Source: Roseomonas sp.
GTDB taxonomy: Bacteria; Pseudomonadota; Alphaproteobacteria; Acetobacterales; Acetobacteraceae
Direction of reading: 5' to 3'
Length of the DNA stretch: 64,000 nucleotides
NCBI GenBank assembly: GCA_020249775.1
Contig: JADCFA010000023.1
Location: 269,425-333,424 of the forward strand
The number at the start of each line of letters is the position of its first letter. The first letter of the stretch is position 1. Of the stretch, positions 1-6,551 are shown one piece after another. The position numbers and the translations under genes are program-made. A model generated the notes under the pieces. That model saw nothing but the letters and a program-made list of their open reading frames with translations. It had not been told where the DNA came from and searched no databases.

Positions 1-727
1 CCTTATTCGCCATCATGAATTCGCTCGCGCGGCGGTGAATGCCAAGCATGGTCCGCACCAAAGCAGGGTCCTGCGCGATCATTGCTTCCGATGTGGCGAA
101 GATCATATTCAGGCCGCCCATCGCGGTGCCATAGGGGAATTCCACCAACTCACCTACACCCGAGGAAAGCGAAAGCCCGGGGCCTGGTTCCGCACCCACA
201 TAGGCATCAATATCGCCGCGGGAGAGCATGGCATGCATTTCGCCAAAGGGCACCCGCACGCTGGTGATATCGCGCACTGTCATGCCGTTCTGGCGGAGCC
301 GTTCCAGGATGAACACTTCCTGGGTCGAGCCCGGCCAAATGCCAACGCGCTTGCCGCGCAGCCCGGCAATGTCACGAATGCCGGAACCTGCCTTGGCAAT
401 CACGCCCATGCCGCGATTGCAGAAGGCGCCCACCACCACAACGGGCTCACCCGCCGCGGCACCCAGTGTGCCGGCGGCAATGCCGAAGCCGCCGAAATCA
501 ACACTGCGCGTCACCACGGCGTTCTTGCCATCGGTTGGGCTGTCAAAAGTGATGATCTCAATCGTGAGCCCCGCCGGCGCGAAGCGCTGATAGAAATGCG
601 GTGTCATGGAATGAATAAGACGGAGCGAGCCCATCTTCACCGTGCGCGCCGCTTGTGCGCGCGCAATGGAAGGGGCTGCGAGGGGTGCCAAGGCGATGGC
701 ACCCAGAAGATGACGACGTTGCATCAT
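1..727 (-). CDS. ABC-type periplasmic substrate-binding protein (NMT1/TauA-like), C-terminus beyond window
   Basis: The minus-strand frame is open from ATG at 727 to the left edge, giving about 242 residues of an incomplete protein. It begins with a secretion signal (MMQRRHLLGAIALAPLAAPS, then a SIARAQA cleavage region). The mature part has the NMT1/SsuA-type layout: VKMGSLRL, then GLRGKRVGIWPGSTQE, then SRGDIDAYVGAEPGPGL. An AAAGGAG ribosome site sits just upstream of 727. Such proteins capture a small nitrogen- or sulfur-containing solute in the periplasm for an ABC importer. It lies 21 bases downstream of the allophanate-hydrolase-like genes on the same strand, so it is probably the uptake component of that operon. 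The substrate cannot be read from sequence, and the permease and ATPase genes would be further left. Confidence 0.8.
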   Translation of the reverse strand, partial: MMQRRHLLGAIALAPLAAPSIARAQAARTVKMGSLRLIHSMTPHFYQRFAPAGLTIEIITFDSPTDGKNAVVTRSVDFGGFGIAAGTLGAAAGEPVVVVGAFCNRGMGVIAKAGSGIRDIAGLRGKRVGIWPGSTQEVFILERLRQNGMTVRDITSVRVPFGEMHAMLSRGDIDAYVGAEPGPGLSLSSGVGELVEFPYGTAMGGLNMIFATSEAMIAQDPALVRTMLGIHRRASEFMMANK

Positions 728-748
728 GAATTCTCCTTTGTTGAAGCC

Positions 749-1147
749 TCAAGCGGGGGTTGCGATGCTGGCAAGAAAGGCGCGCCAGCCACCAAAACGG
801 GTAATATCCTCCGCGCCCTGCAGGCCTTCCGGTTCCACCAGAAAACCCTTGGGGCGAGAGCCATCGGCCAAAAGCAGCGTGCCAATGCCAAGCGGGGCGG
901 GAATGCGGGAGACGAAGCGGCCAAAGCCATCATCAGGCAAGGCCCAAACCTCGGTCGCAATCGCGGCACCGGTGCCGGGTGCGACGCGCAGCAAGCCAGG
1001 CCGGCGCGGCGGTCCACCTGCCAGCGCGTAAAGCCGGTAGCATGGCTCCGTCTCTGCCACGCGCCGCAGGACGCCGCCTTCGGCCAGTAATTCATGATTA
1101 AGCGGCAGGCCCGAAAGATGCGCGCCCACGACAACAATTTCGATCAT
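749..1147 (-). CDS. Stand-alone allophanate-hydrolase C-terminal domain protein
   Basis: A 132-residue protein matching the C-terminal domain normally fused to the amidase domain of allophanate hydrolase (AtzF/DUR1 type). It has an N-terminal VVGAHLSGLPLNHEL stretch, a YRLYAL segment, EVWALP, then PLGIGTLLLADG and KGFLVEPEG. In fused enzymes this domain is assigned to decarboxylation of the intermediate released by the amidase domain, so that allophanate ends as ammonia and CO2. Here it is a separate gene whose ATG overlaps the stop of the amidase gene (ATGA at 1144-1147), which implies translational coupling and a two-subunit enzyme. The partnership is inference. A gamma-glutamylcyclotransferase-like fold is the family alternative. 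Confidence 0.75.
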   Translation of the reverse strand: MIEIVVVGAHLSGLPLNHELLAEGGVLRRVAETEPCYRLYALAGGPPRRPGLLRVAPGTGAAIATEVWALPDDGFGRFVSRIPAPLGIGTLLLADGSRPKGFLVEPEGLQGAEDITRFGGWRAFLASIATPA

Positions 1148-2496
1148 GCGGCCACTGCCTTTGCTGCTGCTGCCTGACGGCGCGTGAATTCCTGGGCGAG
1201 TGCCATCAGCGCCGCATCGCTGCCGCGCGGGCCAATCAGCGTGATGCCGGCGGGCAAGCCATCGGGGCGCTTTGGTCCCGGCACCGCAAGCGCGGCAAGG
1301 TCAAGCAGGTTGACGAAGTTCGTGTAAACGCCAAGCCGCGCGTTCGGTGTGAAGGGATCCGCCGCCAAAGCCGCCAGTGTTGGGAAACACGGCACGGAAG
1401 GCACGACCAACACATCATACGCGGCGAAGAAATCCTCTGCCACGCGGCGATATTCGGCCAGCTTATACATGCCGCGAAACGCATCCACCGCGCTGAAGCC
1501 GCTTGCGCCATCAATGATCTTTTGCGTCACCGGATGCAGCGCGCCGGGATGCGCGCGCGCAAAATCGCCAAAGGCCGCCGCGCGTTCGGCAACCCAGGGG
1601 CCTTCGTAAAGCAGCTTGGCCGCATCCAGCATATCGGTAATCGCGGCTTCTGTTGCGGAAGGCAGCAAAGCGAGCGCCGCCGCCCAGGCCGCGCGCCCAG
1701 CCGCATCATCCAAATGCGTATCGGCGGCGCGCGGCACGGCGATGCGCGCAGGCACCGCGCCCGGTTCCTGCCGGGTGATCGGGCGGCTGAAGGGATCAGT
1801 ACGATCCTCGCCGGCCATGGCAACAAAGCCTGCCCAGGCATCTTCAAGACAGGTTGCGAAGACGGAAACGCAATCGAGGCTCCGGCAGGCCGGCACCACG
1901 CCGCGCGTGGAAATCGCGCCGACTGATGGCTTCAGCCCGATAATACCATTCAGCGCCGCCGGCACACGCCCTGAACCTGCCGTATCCGTGCCAAGCGCCA
2001 GCGTCACAATCCCGCGCGCCACGGCGACAGCGGAACCGGAAGACGACCCACCCGGCACATGCTCAGCGGAAATGGCATTGCGCGGCACTGGATAGGGCGT
2101 GCGCACGCCAACCAGCCCAGTCGCGAATTGATCAAGATTGGTCTTGCCCAGGATGATGGCGCCCGCCGCGCGCAGGCGGCGCACCGCCTCAGCATCCTCC
2201 GCCGGCACATGGCTGAAAGCCGGGCAGGCGGCGGTCATGGGTCGGCCCGCCACGGCGATATTATCCTTCACCGCCACCGGCAGGCCCCAGAGTGGATAGG
2301 CCAGCGGGTCAAAGCCGGGCAGGGCGCTGATGGCCGCCGCGATGGCCTCGGGCGGCATCACATTGAGAAAAATCCCGGGATCATGGGCCGCGTCCAGCCG
2401 GCGCAAAGCCTCCGCGATTACGGCCTCGGGGTTCAGCCCGGCACGATAGGCGGCATGCAAAGCCGCCCGCTGAAAGGACAGAGAGGTCAATTCCAT
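1144..2496 (-). CDS. atzF: Amidase, allophanate hydrolase-type amidase domain
   Basis: A 450-residue amidase-signature enzyme. The expected Lys-cisSer-Ser triad is visible: K77 in VAVKDN, S151 in GGSSSGSAVAVA, and S175 in DTAGSGRVPAALN. The GSGRVPAALNGIIGLKP and SLDCVSVFA stretches are those of allophanate hydrolases rather than GatA. It stops at about 450 residues where typical AtzF proteins run to about 600; the missing C-terminal domain is the next gene. No biotin-dependent urea carboxylase gene is adjacent, so the substrate could be allophanate formed elsewhere or another carboxamide. A conspicuous operator-like palindrome lies 51-78 bases upstream of the start, between this gene and its probable regulator. 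Confidence 0.8.
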   Translation of the reverse strand: MELTSLSFQRAALHAAYRAGLNPEAVIAEALRRLDAAHDPGIFLNVMPPEAIAAAISALPGFDPLAYPLWGLPVAVKDNIAVAGRPMTAACPAFSHVPAEDAEAVRRLRAAGAIILGKTNLDQFATGLVGVRTPYPVPRNAISAEHVPGGSSSGSAVAVARGIVTLALGTDTAGSGRVPAALNGIIGLKPSVGAISTRGVVPACRSLDCVSVFATCLEDAWAGFVAMAGEDRTDPFSRPITRQEPGAVPARIAVPRAADTHLDDAAGRAAWAAALALLPSATEAAITDMLDAAKLLYEGPWVAERAAAFGDFARAHPGALHPVTQKIIDGASGFSAVDAFRGMYKLAEYRRVAEDFFAAYDVLVVPSVPCFPTLAALAADPFTPNARLGVYTNFVNLLDLAALAVPGPKRPDGLPAGITLIGPRGSDAALMALAQEFTRRQAAAAKAVAA

Positions 2497-2546
2497 GATT
2501 GCCCATCCGCAATCCGCGTGCCGCGCCGAAAGGGCGTTTCAGCCGG

Positions 2547-2574
2547 AAATTGTATACAGTTCTGCATACAATTT
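2547..2574. promoter_or_regulatory. Operator-like inverted repeat for a GntR/FCD regulator
   Basis: Two 13-base arms separated by TT form an inverted repeat with one mismatch. The core half-sites are TTGTATACAG (2550-2559) and CTGCATACAA (2562-2571). TTGTATACAA-like palindromes are typical binding sites of FadR/VanR-type FCD regulators. It touches the regulator's stop codon and lies just upstream of the amidase start, so it most likely controls the amidase operon. Binding is inferred. Confidence 0.6.
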
Positions 2575-3304
2575 AGGCGCCCCGCGATGCATCTGCCCAA
2601 GCGCGTAGCGGGTTTCGAAGCAGCGCTTCCCGCCCCGCCATGACGCCCAGGCTGCCTTCGGTCGCCGCCAAATGGGCGCGCATCGCCGCCGCTGCCGCCG
2701 CGCCATCGCCCGCGCAAATCGCCGCAATGATGGCGCCGTGTTCGGCGTGGGATGCCGCCAACCGATCCTTCCCCCCAAGCTGCGCCGCGCGAAAGGGCGC
2801 CAGCCGCCGGCGCGTCACCTCGGCCAATTCCGCCAAATAGGCATTGCCCGCGCCCTGATACAGTGCCTCATGGAATGCGACATTGGCCGCGCGATAGCCC
2901 GCCACATCCTGCGCCGAGACCAGCCGCGCCATCGCCTCATGCCGCGCCTTCAATTTGGTTTTTTCCTTGCGCGGCAAGGCTTCAGCGCAAAGCCGGGCGC
3001 AGATTGCCTCAAGCTCCGCCATTACGGCGAACATCTCCGCCACACGCCTTGGTTCAGGCCGCGCCACCACGGCGCCGCGCCTTGGGCGTTGTTCCACCAG
3101 GCCAGTTGCAACCAGCAGGCGCAGGGCCTCTCGCACCGGGGTGCGGGACGCGCCATGGATCAGCGCCAGGCGTTCTTCTTCAAGCGTTGTGCCGGGGGGC
3201 ATTTCGCCGCGGGTAATCGCCTCGGCAAGCGCCGCCGCAATGGCCTCGGCCAGGGTTGGGCGGGTTTCCGGGGCGGCGGGAGAGGCCGAAAGATCAAGCG
3301 GCAT
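2573..3304 (-). CDS. GntR-family transcriptional regulator, FCD subfamily
   Basis: Starting at the ATG at 3304 gives 243 residues. The N-terminal winged helix-turn-helix is clear (residues about 15-75: LAEAIAAALAEAITRGEMPP, LEEERLALIHGASRTPVREA, LVEQRPRRGAVV). An alpha-helical FCD effector domain follows, with FAVMAELEAICARL, the metal-site FHEAL and a conserved late SHAEHGAII. These regulators are usually repressors released by a carboxylate or related metabolite. An in-frame upstream start at 3391 exists but would place an unlike, Arg-rich stretch before the domain and absorb the 3336-3351 palindrome. It probably represses the downstream amidase genes through the 2547-2574 site; the ligand is unknown. 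Confidence 0.85.
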   Translation of the reverse strand: MPLDLSASPAAPETRPTLAEAIAAALAEAITRGEMPPGTTLEEERLALIHGASRTPVREALRLLVATGLVEQRPRRGAVVARPEPRRVAEMFAVMAELEAICARLCAEALPRKEKTKLKARHEAMARLVSAQDVAGYRAANVAFHEALYQGAGNAYLAELAEVTRRRLAPFRAAQLGGKDRLAASHAEHGAIIAAICAGDGAAAAAAMRAHLAATEGSLGVMAGREALLRNPLRAWADASRGA

Positions 3305-3335
3305 GACGGCGAAGGTCCATGAAAGTCGAGGTTTC

Positions 3336-3351
3336 CTGAGACCCGTCTCAG
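3336..3351. promoter_or_regulatory. Perfect 16-base palindrome upstream of the GntR gene
   Basis: CTGAGAC-CC-GTCTCAG is a perfect inverted repeat located 32 bases upstream of the chosen regulator start and 92 bases before the divergent gene at 3444. The position suits an operator serving one or both genes. It does not resemble the 2547-2574 half-site, so it may bind a different protein. Confidence 0.35.
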
Positions 3352-3443
3352 CATGTCGCGTGCCGCGCGCGGCGCGGGGCTTTCGCGCCACGGCCCGGCG
3401 CGTCTAGACAGGCGCAGGCAAGGGGGGCAAAGGCAGGGCGCAG

Positions 3444-3977
3444 ATGAAGGGCATGGCAGCGGATACGCGGGTGATGACCACGCGCGGCGATAGGCTGGCC
3501 GCCAAGCTTGGCCCTGGCATGCTGCTGCTTGCCGTCACCCCGGGCGTGGCGCCCTTCCAGCCGGTGCTTGGCATCCGCCACATCCCCTATCGCGGGCCGA
3601 TCTTCCGGGTGCTGCCCGGCGTGCTTGGAACCATGGCCCCCAAGGATGATCTGCTGCTGCTGCCCGATCAGGGCGTGGTGTTTGAAGGCAAGGCCTATCG
3701 GGTAGGCGATCTGGCGGATGGGATCGCCATAAGGCGGGAAGAAGCCCCGGCCAATTTCAGCGCCATCGAAATCCTGCTGGAAGCCCATGCCGCGATCCTG
3801 GTGCAGGGGGCGCAGCTTGAAGCCGGCTTGCCCCAGCAAGGGGCGCCTGGCACGCTCAAGCGTGTAGCCATGGATGACGCCATCACGGGCCATCTGGCCC
3901 TGGCCGCCGCCGAAATCGCGCTGGAAGCGGCGGCAGAGGCCAATCCTTCCGATCCCCCGCCAAAACCCTTGGGCTGA
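3444..3977 (+). CDS. Hint (Hedgehog/intein)-like domain protein, catalytic Cys absent
   Basis: A 177-residue protein resembling the Hint_2 domain found in many alphaproteobacterial proteins: ADTRVMTTRGDRLAAKLGPG, then QPVLGIRHIPYRGP, PKDDLLLLPDQGVVFEGKAY, and a late AIEILLEAHAAILVQG. The family pattern is an initial Cys, a PDH-like motif, and a His near the end. Here no Cys occupies the start of the domain and PDH reads PDQ, so autoprocessing is unlikely. The domain makes up nearly the whole protein and no secretion signal is seen. The ribosome site is weak. The function is unknown, and the family call is by eye. Confidence 0.55.
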   Translation: MKGMAADTRVMTTRGDRLAAKLGPGMLLLAVTPGVAPFQPVLGIRHIPYRGPIFRVLPGVLGTMAPKDDLLLLPDQGVVFEGKAYRVGDLADGIAIRREEAPANFSAIEILLEAHAAILVQGAQLEAGLPQQGAPGTLKRVAMDDAITGHLALAAAEIALEAAAEANPSDPPPKPLG

Positions 3978-4148
3978 ACCCGACTTCAAACATCATTTTT
4001 GCGCATCGCCCTTCATCGCCCCGCGCAATCCGGCTTCGCGCCGATGCGCCGGGCTGATAAGGTGAAGGCGTGATCCGATCCTGGCGCGCCCCATCCAACA
4101 GGCGCGACGGATCCAAGCAAAAGAAAATGATGAAGGAGGGAACAATTC

Positions 4149-5123
4149 ATGATGCAGCGTAGAACAGCCCTTGGCCTTGCCTTGTCGGCAGGTCTGGCCC
4201 CGAGCATCCTCAGCGCGCAAGGCGCCTGGCGCCCCACACGCCCCATCCGGCTGATCGTGGCCGCCGCGCCGGGCGGTTCCAATGATATCGTGGGCCGCAT
4301 CCTGGCCGAGGCTGTCAGCCAAATCCTCGGCCAGCCCGTGATTGTCGAAAACCGCGCCGGTGCGGGCAGCGTGATCGGGTCCGAAGCTGCGGCCCGCGCG
4401 CCCGCGGATGGCTATACGCTGCTCATCAATAGCTCGCTCGCGACCGTGCCCGCCATGGTCTCACGCATGCCATATAACACGGTGACCGATTTCGAAGGTA
4501 TCGCGATTGTTGGCTTTTCGCCGCATCTTTTGGTGGTCAATCCGCGTGTCGAAGCGCGCACGGCGCAGGAATTCGTGGCGCTACTCCGCGCCAATCCGGG
4601 GCGCTTCAACTATGCCTCGGCCGGCATTGGCAGCGGCCCGCATATCGGCGGGCTTCTGTTCATGAATCTCATGAATGTGCAGGTGGAGACCGTGCATTAC
4701 CGCGGCGGTGGTCCGGGCGTTACCGCGATGGTCTCGGGCGAAGCGCATTTCGGCACGCCAACCATGGCATCTTCCATTGGACAGGTGCGTGGCGGCAATC
4801 TCCGCGCGCTCGCGGTCCTGTCAGACCACCGCAGCCCGGCCCTGCCCGATCTGCCAAATGCGCCTGAGGCAGGCATGCCCGGCGTGGTATTCGAGGAATT
4901 CTTCCCCGTGGTCGCGCCCAGGGGCACGCCGCCGGAAGCCGTCGCGACGCTCGGCGCGGCCTTCCGCCAGGCCGTTCAGCAAACCGCCACGCGGCTGAAT
5001 GAAACAACGGGCGTCACAGCGCGGCCCGGTTTTGACACCAACGCGCAAGTGATGGCCTTTGTGCGCGACGGGGTGGAGAAATACACGCGCATTCTGCGCG
5101 CGGCTGGCATTGACCCGGAATAG
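4149..5123 (+). CDS. Bug/TctC-family tripartite tricarboxylate-type solute-binding protein
   Basis: A 324-residue periplasmic binding protein. It opens with MMQRRTALGLALSAGLAPS, a signal peptide with paired arginines (Sec or Tat). The mature protein has the Bug-family layout: RPTRPIRLIVAAAPGGSNDI, LGQPVIVENRAGAGS, PADGYTLL, then NYASAGIGSGPHIGG and VETVHYRGGGPGVTAM. A strong GAAGGAGGG ribosome site precedes the ATG. These proteins bind carboxylates or other small metabolites and are very numerous in this bacterial group. The TctA/TctB membrane partners are not adjacent, so it is an orphan receptor whose ligand cannot be assigned. The following thiolase gene is 64 bases away on the same strand and may be co-transcribed. 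Confidence 0.88.
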   Translation: MMQRRTALGLALSAGLAPSILSAQGAWRPTRPIRLIVAAAPGGSNDIVGRILAEAVSQILGQPVIVENRAGAGSVIGSEAAARAPADGYTLLINSSLATVPAMVSRMPYNTVTDFEGIAIVGFSPHLLVVNPRVEARTAQEFVALLRANPGRFNYASAGIGSGPHIGGLLFMNLMNVQVETVHYRGGGPGVTAMVSGEAHFGTPTMASSIGQVRGGNLRALAVLSDHRSPALPDLPNAPEAGMPGVVFEEFFPVVAPRGTPPEAVATLGAAFRQAVQQTATRLNETTGVTARPGFDTNAQVMAFVRDGVEKYTRILRAAGIDPE

Positions 5124-5187
5124 GCGGCGCCTTGGGTTACAAGGCGGGCCTGCCCTGGCATAAGGCACCTCAATCGGAGACCCCATC

Positions 5188-6360
5188 ATGACCGAAGCTG
5201 CAATCATTGGCTGGGCTCATAGCCCCTTTGGCAAGCTTGAAGCCGAACCCGATCTGGAAAGCCTGATCGCCCGCGTGGCGCGCGCCGCAATCGAGGATGC
5301 CGGGATATCGCCGGCTGAGATTGATGCCGGCTTTGTCGGCATATTCGGCGAGGGCTTCACGCCCCAGGGCTTCCCGGCCTCGCTCTTGTTGCAAAGCGTG
5401 CCGGAAATGCGTTTCCGCCCCATCACGCGCTATGAAAACGCCTGCGCCACCGGCAGTGCGGCCATTCATGGCGCGCGGGATTTCATCGCCGCCGGGCGCG
5501 GCCGCTTCGCGCTGGTGGTGGGGGCTGAGAAAATGACCGCAACCCCCGGCCCCAAAATTGGCGAAATCCTGCTGACCGCTTCCTATCGCAAGACGGAATC
5601 CGACATTGAAGGCGGCTTCGCCGGCGTATTTGGCCGGATCGCGGAAGCCTATTTCCAGCGCCATGGCGATCAATCGGATGCGCTGGCCATGATCGCGGCC
5701 AAGAATCACAAGAATGGGGTGGACAACCCTTGGGCGCAGATGCGCAAGGATTTCGGCTTTGATTTCTGCCGCAACGAGAGTGAGAAGAACCCCTATGTGG
5801 CGCGGCCCTTGAAGCGCACCGATTGCTCCCTCGTCTCCGATGGCGCGGCGGCCTTGGTGCTGGCGGATGCCGAGACGGCGAAAACCATGGGCAAGGCCGT
5901 GCGCTTCCGTGCCGCGGTGCAGGTGAATGAATATTTGCCCATCGCGGCGCGGGATATCATCCGCTTTGACGGCGCCCGCACCGCCTGGCAGCGCGCCTAT
6001 GAACAGGCCGGCGTTGGCGTGGGTGATCTTTCCTTTGTCGAGACCCATGATTGCTTCACCATCGCCGAGCTCATTGAATATGAGGCAATGGGCTTGGCGC
6101 CTGAAGGCAAGGGCGGGCGGGCGGCCTTGGAAGGCTGGACTTCAGCGGACGGCAAGCTGCCGGTGAATCGCTCGGGCGGGTTGAAGGCCAAGGGCCACCC
6201 GATTGGTGCGACGGGCGTTTCCATGCATGTGCTGGCGGCGATGCAGCTTTGCGGCCAGGCGGGCGCAATGCAACTGCCGCGTGCGGATTTGGCGGGCGTC
6301 TTCAACATGGGCGGCGCGGCGGTGGCGAATTACGTCTCAATTTTGGAGCGTTCCGGCTGA
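5188..6360 (+). CDS. Thiolase-family protein (acetyl-CoA acetyltransferase, SCP2-like)
   Basis: A 390-residue thiolase-superfamily enzyme. The nucleophile is C86 in ENACATGSAAI. The C-terminal half has HDCFTIAELIEYEAMGL and NRSGGLKAKGHPIGATG, the conserved His loop. The second catalytic Cys found in classical thiolases (CxG near the end) is replaced by FNMGGAAVAN, as in SCP2-type and DitF-like thiolases that condense or cleave acyl-CoA in specialised degradation pathways. The start is supported by a GGAGA ribosome site eight bases before the ATG. No acyl-CoA dehydrogenase or hydratase genes are close, so the pathway is not evident. A sigma-54-type promoter and terminator follow it. Confidence 0.85.
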   Translation: MTEAAIIGWAHSPFGKLEAEPDLESLIARVARAAIEDAGISPAEIDAGFVGIFGEGFTPQGFPASLLLQSVPEMRFRPITRYENACATGSAAIHGARDFIAAGRGRFALVVGAEKMTATPGPKIGEILLTASYRKTESDIEGGFAGVFGRIAEAYFQRHGDQSDALAMIAAKNHKNGVDNPWAQMRKDFGFDFCRNESEKNPYVARPLKRTDCSLVSDGAAALVLADAETAKTMGKAVRFRAAVQVNEYLPIAARDIIRFDGARTAWQRAYEQAGVGVGDLSFVETHDCFTIAELIEYEAMGLAPEGKGGRAALEGWTSADGKLPVNRSGGLKAKGHPIGATGVSMHVLAAMQLCGQAGAMQLPRADLAGVFNMGGAAVANYVSILERSG

Positions 6361-6399
6361 ATCCAGCCTGCTTCGCCCGCAAAAGCGATCCAGGCATCC

Positions 6400-6415
6400 T
6401 GGCACGCTTGATGCA
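6400..6415 (+). promoter_or_regulatory. Sigma-54-type (-24/-12) promoter
   Basis: TGGCACG, four bases, then ATGCA matches the RpoN consensus TGGCACG-N4-TTGCW with one mismatch and the required GG-N10-GC spacing (GG 6401-6402, GC 6413-6414). It begins 39 bases after the thiolase stop. Transcription would start near 6425. No clean TGCA-N9-TGCA enhancer is visible in the 200 bases upstream. Confidence 0.6.
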
Positions 6416-6424
6416 TAGCCTTTG

Positions 6425-6514
6425 GTGTCTGGTGGCGGGATATCCCGCTCCTGGCAGCTTAGCCTTCCTCAACCTTGCCTAAGGGCCATCCCAATGGGGT
6501 GGCCCTCTTTTTTT
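6425..6514 (+). ncRNA. Candidate sigma-54-dependent small RNA (about 90 nt)
   Basis: A promoter-to-terminator unit without an ORF. It holds a 14-base perfect palindrome GCGGGATATCCCGC (6435-6448) able to form a 5-bp hairpin. A C/U-rich segment follows with CCTTCCTC (6463-6470), typical of an anti-Shine-Dalgarno seed, and then a strong Rho-independent terminator. This is the usual layout of a trans-acting, Hfq-dependent sRNA. It could instead be the leader of the GGDEF-EAL gene if the terminator leaks. No homology to a named sRNA is claimed. Confidence 0.5.
6482..6514 (+). terminator. Rho-independent terminator
   Basis: An 11-base stem (AGGGCCATCCC paired with GGGGTGGCCCT, one G-U), a 3-base loop AAT, then C and seven T residues (6508-6514). 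It would end the candidate sRNA and any readthrough from the thiolase gene, and it isolates the GGDEF-EAL gene downstream. Confidence 0.85.
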
Positions 6515-6551
6515 GGCAATTTTCTCTCGCATTTTGCAATGCATTTTCATC

